Positions 10,250-22,824 of a DNA stretch of 64,000 nt are shown in pieces. The translations under genes and the position numbers were made by a program. Position 1 is the stretch's first letter. Every line of letters begins with the position of its first letter. Source of the stretch: Armillaria gallica (taxonomy: Eukaryota; Basidiomycota; Agaricomycetes; Agaricales; Physalacriaceae); the NCBI GenBank assembly GCA_037576215.1, contig JBANDB010000003.1, forward strand, positions 4,340,001 through 4,404,000. The letters are read 5' to 3'. The notes beneath the pieces were generated by a model. That model was not told the DNA's origin, did not search any database, and was given only the letters and a program-made list of their open reading frames with translations.

Positions 10250-12054
10250 ATGATGCCCAAACAAGCAGACACACGATACCGCCTAAGCGATACAGAAATC
10301 GGTTCGAATACGAATACCACGTCCGCGTCGTGCGATGATGAAGCCCCTGTATCGCTGGAACACGACAAAGTTATAGAATGTCAGCGTACCGCTGCGCAAA
10401 AATTAGGGTATGTGTCGGATGCGGCAACACCAAACATTGACCCTAACGTTCCCCCCTTAGTTGGAATGTAAAGCCTCAGAATGCGCTTATATTCTCGTAT
10501 ACCCCCGTAACTAATGACGCCGGAGCTGGTTTATTGAACGAAGGGAGCAAACGCATCGTCGAATCTCTAAGCCCCTTTCTTCTAGGACATCAACCACAAA
10601 CCGTCTCTGCGCTTATTCTTGGTTTGACGACACACTACAACGCTGGAGGCAACTTGACGGATCTGGTTGTTGTTGTCCTTGTTGATTCTCTCCGTCCTCT
10701 ACTCCATACCGCCCCTCCAGACTTGCCTCACGGTGTTATCCATCACGTACATCTTGTAGATGGCCCAATATTCTCAGATTTTGTCGCGGGGAACTCCTCT
10801 CATACTAGCGCATTTGATTCATTCAACTATATGCCATGGATCGGCGAGGATGTTGTGCCAGGCCGAACAATATTCGACCTCCCGTATTCCATGACCGCCG
10901 TCGTCGAAAAGAAGAAGAATAGTGAGGCTCCGAAGGCTCACAGATCAAGCATTGGCCTGGTGTTATCACTTCCCTCACCGCCCTACAGTCAATGTGGTCC
11001 ACCGTGTCTCGCTGTGGAGAGTCCGTCCCGCCAGTTATATGCATTGACTTGCGGACACCGCATAAACCCAGACCACTCAGTGCCCTCTCAACCCCTTTCA
11101 GACCAACGTGCTCGACACCTTCACCACCAGAGAATCTCATTTGAACTTCGGTCGGCAGCAGACGCAGAACTTCAACGCCAACGTGGACGAATTGAAAGTC
11201 TTATTAGGGACAAACTACAAGCAGTCAGAGGTGATGCTTCTTCGTGCAAAGCTATTGAGGATCTGCGATTGCGACAAGAAAAACAGTATGTCAAACCGTT
11301 TGAAGAGGCTGTCGCATATCACGATGCGACTATCGGCAATCCTCACGCGGATACAGAGTACTGCATAGGGAACATTGTCATGGGTGAGAACACCGCTGCC
11401 ATTGACAACGAAGTATTCTATGCTCAGGCACATTTGGCTACTTCAGCGAGCACTCCAACCACTTCTGCGGCTCAACCCCAGCTCCCAGTGATCCCTGGAT
11501 CATCAAGTGCCCCTCTACTCGATCCCACGTCTTCCGCTATGGATTGGAGTCTCATCGAACTGGCACCTGATGTCACTGCCGCCAACACCTTCGCCATTGG
11601 TCAGAGCCCGCCCATCTACTTGCAGCCAACGATTGCAGTCGCAAGAGCCGGCGAAACCCTTTCCATGTACCGCAACAACGTGAATCGCATTACTGGACAA
11701 TATGTTGGGGCAGTAGCATATGAGCTACGGCACCGTAACATTGATTTCCCTTTCCCCAAATCAGAGGCAGACACAGTTCCTGACTCGCAGCAGAAGTGGG
11801 GGGTCTGGGTCCAGCATAAGCACATGGTTGAATCATCGAAATCAGCTCCTTTTGCCCTCAAAGGAGACGCCGGCAATGTTGTTATAAACGACAGGTTGCA
11901 GCCGGTGGGGATAATCAGCCGAGCGGCGGTCCTTCCGACAAACCAAAGTCTCACAATATTATGCGACATGAACTCAATCTTCGCCCACATTGAAGAGTCA
12001 CGAAGCCTCCCTAGAAATTCCATCAAGATCGTCACCCAGTCGGATGTGGCATGA
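10250..12054 (+). CDS. Trypsin-fold protease-like protein with Ser-to-Ala active site (probable pseudoprotease)
   Basis: Exons 10250-10407 and 10461-12054 give 583 residues. The C-terminal half resembles fungal chymotrypsin-fold proteins: GLVLSLPSPP, then CLAVESPSRQLYALTCGHR (candidate catalytic His252), AMDWSLIELAP (candidate Asp414) and KGDAGNVVIND, where the usual GDSG Ser is Ala523. Downstream QPVGIISRAAV fits the strand after the nucleophile. If this alignment is right the protein cannot cut by the usual Ser mechanism. Between His and Asp lies a charged helical insert (for example AELQRQRGRIESLIRDKLQ). The N-terminal 180 residues are not recognised. No signal peptide or membrane segment is visible, so a cytosolic place is likely. 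The 53-nt intron is needed to link the N-terminus. Upstream in-frame Met codons at 10187 and 10190 are possible starts. Confidence 0.6.
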
Positions 12055-13201
12055 CCAGACCAACTTCGTCGGATAGCAGTTTTTGTGCCCTTGTTTTGAG
12101 CATTATAAAATGAAAAGTTAGCCTAATTCTCCTACCGTTCTACTGATCGTCTTGACGGGACTGAGAAAGCTTCGCCAAAAACAAAACCTCCAGCTAAAAT
12201 GTGCTGGCCTCTGTGCAAGGATTCTTTGAAGTTGACCGTTTCCGTTCGATCTGCTCTGAAGTGTCATCGGAGGGCATCGTGAGCTGCTTTGGTTCTGATT
12301 CAAGGTGTTGTAAGTAAATGGTGGATCGCGTATTGACGCGTTGTGTACAAAGGTCCTGAGGCTAACTTGGACTGGGATTCAGTAGCCGCTAAGAAAAGAC
12401 GAGTTAGAAAGCACCGGAATTTGCTTCTTGTGCTTTATAGAGGTTCATAGTCACAGTATGTTCAATGTACCATCTAGATCATCGCGACGTCGCCGAAACG
12501 ATGTGCACTGTTGGCCTGCGAGATTGTACAGATCGAAGTATGCGAACGTTCAAGTGCCAAGCTCCCCCTGGCTCCTGGTCAGTTATAGGGTATTCAGACA
12601 TCGAGCTCGAGCTGTGGTTGGAAAGAGGAATGTGATATTGGCAGTTTGAAGGGGTTAATAAAACGATAGATCTGTGACCGAACACTGCTGGTTCGATAAG
12701 GGCCGGTCCGGGATCCCGAACATCCTCGGAACAGGCGGAAGTAGGCTTAATAGCGCTCACTGTTCCAGTGTTCACTGTTAGCATCACTAGTTGTGATGCC
12801 GTGATAGCGGGCAGCTGTAATGCATGCTTCAACGAAAATGGTTAGTCCGTCGTGGTTGGTTTTCGGTCTTTACTAAATGAATGATGGCCGATGCCTTTTT
12901 CGGTTTTTTTTTCCGCCTGTTTGGTCACCAATGACACAGCCCGGGGACTGCACTTGACATTCTTCCAACTTGACGGACAAGCGACACTGTCGAGCAGGAC
13001 ACGACAAACGACACGTCCTGCCACACTGTTGGCCTTGGGGCACCGTTGTATCGCTGCCAGGCTGCCTTGAAGGCTTGCTGATAACGCGTGTACTTATTGG
13101 TTATTCGCGTGCACCTAATATTACACGCTTATTCCGGCGGCACAACTGGCCCCGTCCCCATCTTTATCTCTCTCTTACACCATCACCACGCCACCTCCAC
13201 A
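12055..13201. other. Gene-poor stretch of 1.1 kb
   Basis: No supported gene. Open frames on the minus strand (12479-12832, 117 codons) and plus strand (12428-12649) have no recognisable domain and no splice-linked extension. A T-rich run lies near 12893-12911 and a CACC/CCACC-rich patch precedes the next start codon (13170-13200). No repeat or RNA gene was found. Confidence 0.4.
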
Positions 13202-15643
13202 ATGTCGAGGCTGCCCAATCTCGAGTCTGTTGCTGGCGACCCCCTCATAGGCAGTGACCTCGCTACCTTCTCGCCCTCTCATTCTCGTCCCGGTCATCAT
13301 TCAGTGCTCTCAGCTCGCTCTTCAGAAAGCATGGCTGACCGACATTCGGAGAACGAGCCGCTTCTGGGTCCTGGTCGGCCGAGAAAGCCTTTCTATAGAG
13401 CACGGCCGCTCTGGTGCGATTCTGTCTACTTCATGTCGTGTGCTCAGGACTCATTGCATATGCTACAGGCTAGTACCTTTCGCCATCACGGCGGCGCTGA
13501 CTCGTGGCATGACGACTGCGCCTCGAGTAGAGGTCTTCACACAACTCGCATGTTCTCGTCTACACCCACATCCCTTCAATCACACTCTTGTCGAAGTGCC
13601 ATCAGTTTCTAATGATCACCTTATATCTATATCCTCATCTGTTGACCCTCTCGGCCCCAATCTCTCTCCTTCTTATCTAACCCAAGTCACACACTTTGAC
13701 TATGATACCAACGGCACGTCTGACGACACCGATGATGACCCACGCGACCTCCCTTCTCCGCAATGTCTTTCTGATCCTGCAGTTCAGGCTGCTGCCGCCC
13801 GGCTCCAAACAATCATGGTCACGACTATGGGCCTTCTCTCAGCGCTCACTACTGGTTGGTGGGGACATTTTGGGGAAAGGCACGGGCGCACGAAAGTACT
13901 AGCCATTGCGACATCTGGTCTATTTTTCACGCGAGTATTCTTTATAATGAAACTCCCGTTCGTTCCTTTGCTGACTGATCTATATTACAGGGACCTCATG
14001 TTCATTCTTGTCTCGACCCCAAATTCTCCCTTGTCGTCACACGGTCACAAGCTATTAATTATCGCCCCCATCATTGAAGGATTCCTTGGTGGATGGTCTA
14101 CCCTTCAAAGCGCTACTAGTGCCTATGTATCTGATTGCACATCTTCTGGATCTCGTGCGACCATATTCTCTCGGTTCACGGGCGTATTCTACGTTGGATT
14201 TAGTATGGGACCCGCCATTGGGGGTTGGATAATCAAAAACGGTATAGGCGCGCAACCAGGACAGCCCAAATCAGTCACGGCAGTATTCTATCTAGCCGTG
14301 TTATGCTCCTTCACGAACCTTCTTCTCGTACTCTTTGTGTTCCCGGAGTCCTTATCTGTCGAGAACAGAGAAGCAGCCGCAAGAGAACACGCTATGACTC
14401 ACTCTGCCAAGGGAAAGGCCAGGGATTTGAGTGGACGGGACTCGGGTAATCATGACGAAGGCCCCAGTACATCTTCAGATGAAGAAGGGGACCCCGAGAC
14501 CAAGCGTTTTGGCATTATTCGCGGTTTCTTGAGTCCTTTGTCGATATTCCTACCTGTGACCGTCATAGAAGCAGGGGGAAAGAGAAGACATCGAGATTGG
14601 AGTTTGACCATGTTGGCAGCAGCGTTATTCGGGTATATGCTCTCAACGGTGAGTTCAATAACATATTAGCAATCCTGCTTTACTGATCGCTTTGAACTAT
14701 AGGGCATTTATCAACTCAAGTACTTGTACGCCGTTCATATATACGGTTGGGGTGCCGAGCAACTCAGCTACTATATTTCTTTCATGGGTGGCGCTCGAGC
14801 CGCGTTTTTACTCCTTCTTTTGCCATGTACGTCTCTTTTTTGGTCCACCCGTACAAATGCTGATTACCAAGGTAGTTTTTATTTCTGTGCTCAAGCCGAA
14901 ACTGAAAGCGCCGGCCAAATCTTCCAATGGGAAAGCCACCAAACCTAAAGTAACCAAAGCCCACCTCGCTCGGGAAATACGCTTTGATCTATTCCTAACG
15001 CGGACTTCGTTAATCATCGATATAGTATCCAACGTGCTTGTGGTGCTAGCACCCGCTCCTGTTTACAAAGTGCACACGGTTTCCTCTTCATCTACACCGG
15101 CGTCGAGACACAGCGAAGCACTGTTTGTCATGGCCAGCTCATTAACTAGCATGGGGTCCGGACTCGTGCCAGCCGTGCAAAGCCTTGCTTTGTGCATCAC
15201 TCAGGCGAGAACGATTATAGAAACCGGGACAGTCCCAGAGGATCAAGCCAAGGGCAGTGCAGGAATTGGTAGGTTGTTTGGTGCACTGGCTGTTCTACAG
15301 GCAACAGGGCAAATGATCCTCGGAGTGAGTAACGATAATTTGATCCTTTACGTGTGGCCGTGTCTAACGCAGTTGGTTGCAGCCCATGATATTCGGCCTT
15401 ATCTATAGCGGCACTGTTGCCACCTACCCAAAGGCGATATTCACGATTGCTGGGGGAATGCTGGTAGTTGCCCTAATGGCGGTAATGCTTGTGAAGAACC
15501 CGGTGGATTTGTTCAAGGGGAAGAAGAGCATGAGGTGGGTGAAAGATAGCGACGAGGAAGTAGAACGGGGACGATCAAGGGCCAGTAAGGATTTGTTTGG
15601 GGGACAGACACCGGAAGCCTCTGGGTCCGGTTCGCATCATTAG
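13202..15643 (+). CDS. Major facilitator superfamily (MFS) transporter, long-loop form
   Basis: Exons 13202-13413, 13469-13930, 13991-14648, 14703-14826, 14876-15324 and 15383-15643 give 721 residues, longer than the usual 450-550. Proton-coupled MFS carriers move small molecules across membranes; the substrate is unknown. Family features are ITAALTRGMTTAPRVEVFTQ in helix 1, GWWGHFGERHGRTKVLA (the loop 2-3 motif), IEGFLGGWSTLQSATSAYVSD in the middle, FYVGFSMGPAIGGWIIKNG and GIYQLKYLYAV in the second half. Extra length comes from an extracellular-side loop after helix 1 (about residues 90-150) and a Ser/Asp-rich central loop. The second intron (13931-13990) must use a GC donor (TTCAC/GCGAGT) to give LFFTDLMFILVS. 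It is a paralogue of the carrier at 32403-34566. The C-terminal tail is polar. Confidence 0.87.
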
Positions 15644-16241
15644 GATCGGGTTTACTACTTAGATTTGGGTATATGTTGTATGATATTAAGCTTACAGTGT
15701 ACTAGTAATATTTGTCCGGGATATCGTATTAGAATGGCTTTTTACCGAGGTCTCAAAGATTAGGTCGGCCATGGAATCTGGCGCTCTTCCGTGTAAGAAG
15801 AGTCAACAACTTACCCATCGAGGAAGTTACCGGTGGTCCGAATCAGATACTGATGGAGGTGTACCATCTTGCAGCTTCTCACCCGGAGAGTACAGGCGCC
15901 CAGAACATTTTTACATCGCGGCGGCTTCCGAGTTATGAGTCTGGGAATGGACAATATCTCAAGGTTTTACCATGTGCAGCGTATGTATTCATGGTGATAC
16001 GAGCTAGAAGATTGGAAACGCCAGGCATGACCCTGATAACGGGGGGAAGTTGTACAGTACCCGTCACAAGATTTTTGGAACTTGTTGGTAAGACTCAGAG
16101 GAGAAGGTTGTGTCACCAAAAAGGACCGAGTAAGGTTGATGACAAATACAGTGCAACAAGTTTCAATTTGCTTGATAGCAATTAACTTGACCTCGACGTT
16201 CACTACCGCCCGTTGTCGTCGTCTGCTACAACCAGGTCAGC
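15644..16241. other. Intergenic between MFS and MED19
   Basis: 598 bases with no supported gene. Open frames at 15853-16185 (plus) and 15967-16203 (minus) overlap on opposite strands and have no family features. It should hold the MFS 3' end and the MED19 promoter. Confidence 0.45.
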
Positions 16242-17653
16242 ATGCAAAACGCAGTCGCTGGCCCTTCTCGCGCCCCGACACCACCGCCGCCCTCGATATC
16301 TGGCCCTCGCCCTCTCTTTCTCCCTCCACCAGGTGCGCCTCTTGTTCCGCCTCTCGCCTGAAATCTCACCCGTTCACCTTGTTTTCCAGCGCAATATCCT
16401 CCAGCACCGGCCCTTTTCACGAGCACAGAAGATCTCATATCCCATTTCTACCTCCTTGATGCCTACGACAAGTATGTGCGACCGTTCATATCATCCGATG
16501 ACCAGGGTGGCAATGCACCACTGACGCCCTCCATATCACATCCACTCACACCGGGAGGCGCTCTTGACAAAGGGAAGGGGAAGGAGGTCGCTGTCAGCAG
16601 TCCCCTCGTGCTCGCTCCACAAACCCCCGCGGCGGATCCCCAGGATCCCGATGACGATGATCCCGGTGGCAAGGGAGAAAAGAAGAAGAAGAATAACTAC
16701 AAGCATCTCATAAAGGGTACACCTGGTGCGTTCACTACGCCTTTATGCCGCCATTGTATACTAATCGCGTGTGGCGCTTAGGCAAACATTCAATGAAGAA
16801 GGATGACTACCTCACGAAAGTGATTCTGGGTCCAGGCAAGGAGCGCATAAAGATCACTCCTTTCGACCTCAAGACCCAGCGCGAGGCGTTCTTAGTCAGT
16901 GCAGAAGGGCTGAAAGGCGTAGGTTCCATTTCAATTTCTCATGTTCTGGATCTGATCCGTGCAGTGGAATCCAAGCACGTTGATTCAAGAGTCGACTCAA
17001 GCACGGGAAGACCGGAAGAAGCGGGTACGCTCTCTGTTGCCAATGTATCGCTGACCACACTCATTTGGATACAGAAAGAAATAAGGCGACTGCAAAAAGC
17101 CCAGGCCAACGCCTCCGCTTCCCATACGCCACAGCCAACCCCGACGCCTATCCAAGCGCCTATACCTTCTACACCTGCCTCACTCGCCGCCCAGCGCACA
17201 GGCACCCCGCGGCCCGTAAGCGCCGTGCCTCGTCCCGGCAGTGTGAAGCCGCATCTCCCCCCAGTGCAGGTGACTGGCCTCAATGGAAGAACCAGTGGCG
17301 GAACACCCCGGACAGCCACACCACACCCACTCAGTGCCCCACCCGTCAGTGCGAGTTCGCTGGCCGCACAGCAGCAAGTCCCGAGAGGGAAGAAGAGAGA
17401 ACGGGATGACTCCGTTTCGAATTCGAATAAAATAGTGCCGCCGCAGTCTATAAATTCGAACATTCCCCCAAAGGCGATTATAAATGCCAAGGCAGGTATT
17501 CCGGGCGCTCGGCCGAGACCGATAAAAAAGCAGCGAATGGTTCGTCATTCCATCGTTTCTTGTTAGCCATCTGCTGATGTTTCGGGGTAGGACATTCAAG
17601 GTCAATCAAGAGATACAGGTCCCATGCAGCAGCCTACGCCACAAGGCGTTTAA
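16242..17653 (+). CDS. med19: Mediator complex subunit 19 (Rox3 homologue)
   Basis: Exons 16242-16332, 16390-16725, 16782-16918, 16965-17024, 17075-17539 and 17591-17653 give 383 residues. MED19 sits in the Mediator head/middle and helps link regulators to RNA polymerase II. The diagnostic block is YKHLIKGTPGKHSMKKDD followed by KITPFDLKTQREAFLVS and LKGWNPSTLIQESTQAR, then a basic REDRKKRKEIRRLQ helix. The N-terminus has EDLISHFYLLDAYDKYVRPF. The second half is Pro/Ala/Thr-rich and probably disordered, with KKRERDD and RPRPIKKQRM basic patches that suit a nuclear protein. Each intron is confirmed by the conserved joint (for example LKG-WNPS). Confidence 0.93.
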
Positions 17654-18063
17654 TGGTGTTGCGAGCTCCAAATTTCTGCCTCGCTTCCCTCATTCTTAAT
17701 CTTGTCGTCGCCGCATCTATACCTTATTAACTTTGTTCTTACTCTTGCATTCCGTCATCCCGCACATAACCAACACCCGCATGCATTTGTCACTCACCAG
17801 CAATATACATTCAAATAGTTCCGTTAGACTCCGCCCACCTGTACCTGATGCATTGACGTTCCGAATGCAAATCCCGTCGCTGATCATAAATGCGTTACAG
17901 TACATAAGCGTCATGAAGAGAAAAAAAGACATGGAAAATCAGTACACTATCGGTGATATTGATAAAGTATTAGTATAATAAGTAAACAATATACGTGCGA
18001 GGCCTGGACAAATATAAGTTACAGCGTAAATCCGTTCCGGGGTATCCAAAAATAAGTACCATC
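17654..18063. other. Convergent 3' region of MED19 and the IVY1-like gene
   Basis: 410 bases between two convergent stop codons. AT-rich, with open frames under 82 codons on both strands that overlap each other. It probably holds both 3' untranslated regions; no hairpin or RNA gene was identified. Confidence 0.5.
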
Positions 18064-20905
18064 TTACCTCCTACCTAGATTCGTGACGCTCCGGTTACTG
18101 ATCCCAGATGCATCATAGCTTCTCCTGCCTCCAGCGGCCAACCGTCCATCCTCATGTGCGAGCATAGTCGTACTAGCCATTTTCTTCCCATCCAACGATG
18201 TCAGCCCTCCTTTCATCGTCCCGCCATGTCGTTTAGCGTCCAAGAACGCATTTCCAGCAACAATCGGCATACTCAATCGCCGCATCCAACCACCTTTGCT
18301 TTTCTCCCCAGGACGGCTTGTGGTTCTGCCAGATTTGGAATTCTTGCAAGTATCACAGGTGCAATACGCCGGGTGCAGCTGATTGAGTGATTGTCCCGAT
18401 CTTTCAGGACGCCCATTTTCCTCGCTGCTGCTTCCCAAGGTGCGTGCTGATGAGGGAGGTGCGAGAGAATTTGCGTATGGCGGCCGTGGGATCTCGGTTC
18501 GCACATCGTCTCGTGAGCGAGACAGTGAGTCCCTCGCCTGTCTCTCGGACTCTCGGCCATGGCTACTGGGTGAACGGTCTTCACTAGCATATGCATCTCG
18601 GTCTCTGCCAAGCGCCGTTGAGCTACTCATCAAAAAGTCTCTTTGTCTCTCCAACTCCCGGGACTTGAACTCGATCTCCAGCTCTCTAGCACGAAGTTTT
18701 TGTTCCTTTTCTTTGATTTCTAGTTCCTCGAGACGCCGTTGACGACGAACGGCATCATCATGTGCTGAGGTGTGAGTCTGGAAATTCGGCTGTGGCATGG
18801 ATATGGGCGTGGGTGTCGTAGATGATTCACGGAACGCTCCCGGAGGACTTCTTTCACGGAAGGACGCCTCAGCTTGCCGCGCTTGTGAGAAAGAGTCCAG
18901 AGAAGGCAGAGCACGAGGTATAGGTGGGGAAGAAGCTCTGATTCTTGGGGATGAAGGCCCGTCTGTAGGTTGATACCGGGTTGCCAGATCGGTCACGCTC
19001 ATAGGTAACCGAGGGATATCCCTAGGTGGAGGAGAGGAAGCTCCGGACTAGTAAAACGGTCAGACATTCCATGAGATATGCCAGAAGACGTGCTACGTAC
19101 GTCGTATGAATAACGGCTGCGCATCGCCGCCACCACGCTTCCACTACTTGTTGCAGTGTCATTTCTATCTACACCTTTACCTTTCACACTGTCGAGCCCT
19201 CGAGTTGGTGACTTGTGACCAGACCCAAATTCACGCTCATCAAGGGCTTTGGAGGGATTAAAGGAGGCGGGCGAACGTTCTGCTACAGTTGCCGATGACT
19301 CTTCTAAAACTGGCACCGTCGATGACCGTACAGGTGTCGGACGTCGATGGCCCTTATGGCTATCCGACGTGCTTCCACTTGACTGATTACTTATATTAGG
19401 CTTGTCATTGAATTTCTGTTGAGGAGAGGGCGGGCTGGAGACAGGTGACGACGATGTCGTCTCCCCGGTGATGCTCTCGTTACCACCGGGAATGCGTACG
19501 TCGGATGGCCGGGACAATGTCGGAAAGCTGACCTGAGAAGCAGACGACGAGTGAGATGACTGTCCCAGAGAAACTTGTTGTTGCCGCTGCGAATTAACGG
19601 GAGGAAGTAGGAAGTGAGTAGGAGGCGCAGGGAATGCAGACAATGATCTCACGGATCCCGTGTTAGGATCCAAAAACGGCCGGATAGGATTGTCAAAGGA
19701 AGAAGGCGGTGTTGACTGGTTCTGCTTCTGTGGCGCAGCACCGGTGGGCGTTTGAGGGTATTGAGGCTGCGTGGGCGAAGGTAAGGGTGATGCTTGCTCC
19801 TTTTCTCTCTCGTATGCAGCTCGCATCCCAGGATGTGCTTCTGTTGGTTCTTGCAAGTTCAAGTTAATGGCTTCCGCTTGCCGATACATCGGCGGCGAAG
19901 GTCGGTCGTCATCGAGTGCGCCATTTATATGTTCGCGAGCGGATTGTGGCTGTGGCTGCGGCTCCTGTTGGGCTGGCGCACCAAGGTCAGGCAAATCTGG
20001 AGGCATAGGGCCTCCCCATCCTCCTTCGCAGAGAGCCCTCCATTCACCCAAAGGTCCCACGGTGGGTGCATATCGACGAACACCTTCACAAGCTCTGAGC
20101 CATTCAGCATCAGCTATGCGAGACACGCATGCTGCTACACTAAATGTCATAAATGTATGCCGCTGCGTCACGAACAAGGCATGGTTGCTAGAGATAATCA
20201 CTTTGAAAATGGTTGCTATAAGAGTAGAGTAGTTTGTACGCACTACTTCTCCTGAGATATTTCCGGCCCAAGAGCGCTGATGAGGGTGATGTAACGCGCG
20301 TGTTCGTCACCGGCATCGCGAGCATTCTTCTTGCTCTTCTTCTCGTAGACTTGGCCTGGTCAAGGGGCCCTTGTCGGACGGGTATGGAAGGCACAGAGTT
20401 GAGAATGATTTACCTGCTTGCTTAATCTTGCCATTGGCAGCAACGATTCTATCGTCGTGGACCTTCTCCTCTTTCTGTATTATATGACAAATGTAAGGCT
20501 GTTCCCGGGGGAGTTGCTGCGCACGTACGGCAAGTTTCTTGAACCATTTCTTAACCTCAGCACTGATTCCTTCGTATTCCTTGTCGGCTATCTTTGCAAA
20601 CTTGGCGTCGATGTCGGATAAAGCCTCGAAGATGCTGGCACTAGCACTCAACGCGTTGGCTGGAAGTCAAGGTCGACCATCGGAATGACCAAGGGAAGTA
20701 GAGCGGACTAACCAGCGATATCGGTCGTGATTTTCAATCCAGCGCTTTCACGAAGAGCCTTTGCCAACTTCTTCTGCAATATTACCACAGCTTCCGCAGC
20801 CTCACAATAATCGCTTAAGACGCCGAGCAAGGTCTCCAATGACTTGCATGACTTGTGCACGTCCGCTCTGTCGCAGAGAGGTTGCTGGCCTGGATTGCTG
20901 GCCAT
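18064..20905 (-). CDS. IVY1-like I-BAR phospholipid-binding protein with long disordered tail
   Basis: Exons 20905-20713, 20659-20529, 20474-20414, 20355-20247, 20187-19101 and 19047-18064 give 854 residues. In yeast, Ivy1 is an inverted-BAR protein that binds phospholipids and the Rab Ypt7 on the vacuole. Residues 1-230 are a helical coiled region: KSCKSLETLLGVLSDYC, VVILQKKLAKALRESAG, ASIFEALSDIDAKFAKIAD, VKKWFKKLAKEEKVHDDR, HARYITLISALGPEISQ and RHTFMTFSVAACVSRIAD. It then has DAEWLRACEGVRRYAPTVG. The rest is Ser/Pro/Gln-rich with a short coiled coil (RRQRRLEELEIKEKEQK), CTCDTCKN and a basic RRLSMPIVAGNAF block. The six-exon model keeps one frame throughout. I am confident of the BAR-like nature, less so of true orthology with Ivy1. 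Confidence 0.75.
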
Positions 20906-21658
20906 CCACCTCGTCGTCGGCCGTCGTAGACAGTAGAAGGAAGTGGCGGGAGTAAGACCCGGTAAGTAGAATGGTGGGGCGGCCCTGAATTTAGTCTCCC
21001 ACGCCGATCCAAAATAGTAAATCAAATCGGACCACGTTTTGCACGTTCGTTCGTTCCTCCATCACTTGGCCCTCGACTATCAAGGGAGTTGAATTGCGAT
21101 AATAACGCGTAGAATCCAAATATCGGTTATCATGTATATAAACAGATGTGGCTCTAAAACGGCCGGTGACTCGCTGCTGGCACCACTCTATTACCTTTCG
21201 CCTACTGTTAAGGATTTACGTTACATGGCCGCTTGAATTTACCAATCTGGCTTGTGGGAGGAAACTTCAAAGTTGCCAAGCATAGATCTCGAGCGCCGAT
21301 CACGATCGGAGCAACTTAGCATACATATTATCTTTGCTCTGGAGCGTAATCCACTTACATCGATTACCGTATCGACAAATTGAACGGCCAAAGATCTTGT
21401 GAAGACAGATACCCGCTCTTCGGATTGATCTACTAAGTTTCTACCAATTGACGGCAGGAGATTCAAGCCGCCCGAGACCAGCTCGGGACAAAGTTATACG
21501 AGACGTTCACTGATCATATTTCTCTAGGAAGGTGTGATAATACTCGTCTATATCCCAATAATAAGTTTTCGAATGAGTACGTATTCTATCCAAGTAATTC
21601 TAAGTCTACGTTCTAGAGGGCCTTGTATGCACATGCAATGTAATCACAGATCTAAAAT
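20906..21658. other. Intergenic upstream of the IVY1-like gene
   Basis: 753 bases between the IVY1-like start codon and the dehydrogenase stop, both on the minus strand. Frames seen (for example 21239-21466) have no family features. Low coding signal and AT-rich near 21540-21700. No repeat or RNA gene was found. Confidence 0.45.
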
Positions 21659-22824
21659 CTACTCGTTCGTAAGCACACCTCGGTAACGTAATCTGCCTGA
21701 GTTTAATCGATCTATGGCTTCAGTGATTCCCTCCGTCGTCATAGGATATTTTTCAATTATTGGAGTTATCTTGTTGCGGGCGGCAAACTCTAGCATATCG
21801 TTGCTGGAGATGTGTCAGAACGGCCAGAACGGATCAGACTATAAATCACGCTTACTGCATAACTCTTCCAGCGAGAACTGTTCCAACCACCTCTATACCC
21901 TTCCAGGCAAAAGGTACGTACGGGACACCCATCGTGTACTTGGGATCAGTCACAGTCAATGGAATGACAGTAGCTTTCGGGGCTAAAACTTCGAAGTACA
22001 AGTCATAATCCACCATTCCAGCTGTGGTAATGATGAGCCTGTTGATGGGTTTCGGCAGACCAATCTGCGATAGATCGTCAACACCTTTGGTTGCGTAAAA
22101 TTCGTTCGCCCCCAGACTCAAAGCCTCTTCCCGCTTCGAGTCGGTGCCAGAGAAAACCACAACGTCACAGCCCATCTTCGCTGCGAACTGGATGGCAAGG
22201 TGTCCCAAGCCACCGATGCCGACAATGCCAACCCGGTCCGTGGGTTTACAGTACTTGATCAAGGGTGTGAACACCGTGGAACCGGCGCCTGAAGATTGAG
22301 ACGGTTAAGTAGCAATCATGCCTTGAGTATGCTGTACGTACACATGAGCGGCGCGGCTTGTTCAGATGTCAGAGCATCCGGCAGTTTGAAGAGCCAATCT
22401 TCTTTCCAAACACCTAGTTCCCCGAGGGAACCTTGGTCGAAATTGGCCGAACCAAAGCACCTCTTGCCCTGGCAAAAGACCTCGTTACCGGTCTGGCATT
22501 CTCTGCATAAACCGCAAGTCTCGTGCATGTATCCCCATCCCACTCGATCCCCGACGTTCAGCCGTTTACAAGACGGTCCGACTTCTTGAACGACACCGAC
22601 ACCTATGTTATCCCAGTAAGAAGTTTTCTTTCCACGCAATACGAATACCAACCTTCATGGCCAAGTACCATATCTATGTTCAGATAATGCAAATCCGTTC
22701 CGCATAGTCCACTATGTGTGATCTTGACGACAACATCGTTGGGAGAAAGCTCTTCCCTAGTGAAAGAAGATTCGACGATTTCGCCAGAGGCGGAGCCTCG
22801 GAAAGTTTTGCCTTCGTAGACCAT
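21659..22824 (-). CDS. Zinc-dependent alcohol dehydrogenase, cinnamyl-alcohol-dehydrogenase-like
   Basis: Exons 22824-22653, 22602-22342, 22288-21856 and 21803-21659 give 336 residues, full length for the family. Such enzymes reversibly oxidise alcohols or reduce aldehydes with NAD(P)H in the cytosol. Zinc ligands are seen: catalytic Cys in LCGTDLHY, His/Glu in VLGHEGVGVVQEVGP, second Cys in APLMCAG, and the structural site CGLCRECQTGNEVFC with all four Cys. The Rossmann motif is VGIVGIGGLGHLAIQFAA, with SGTDSKREEA after it where a Ser could suggest NADPH preference. The C-terminus RLNSGRLRYRGVL is typical. Substrate cannot be told. Confidence 0.92.

Noticed and set aside
12680..12720. tRNA-like TTCGA segment
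   Set aside because: A GGTTCGA-like T-arm is present, but acceptor and anticodon stems do not pair. No other tRNA candidate was found.
12479..12832. 117-codon minus-strand frame as a small secreted protein
   Set aside because: The N-terminus is only weakly hydrophobic, Cys are few, and no promoter or splice evidence supports it.
16939..17490. 183-codon minus-strand frame opposite MED19
   Set aside because: It is antisense to the Pro/Ala-rich half of MED19 and ignores its introns; no family match.
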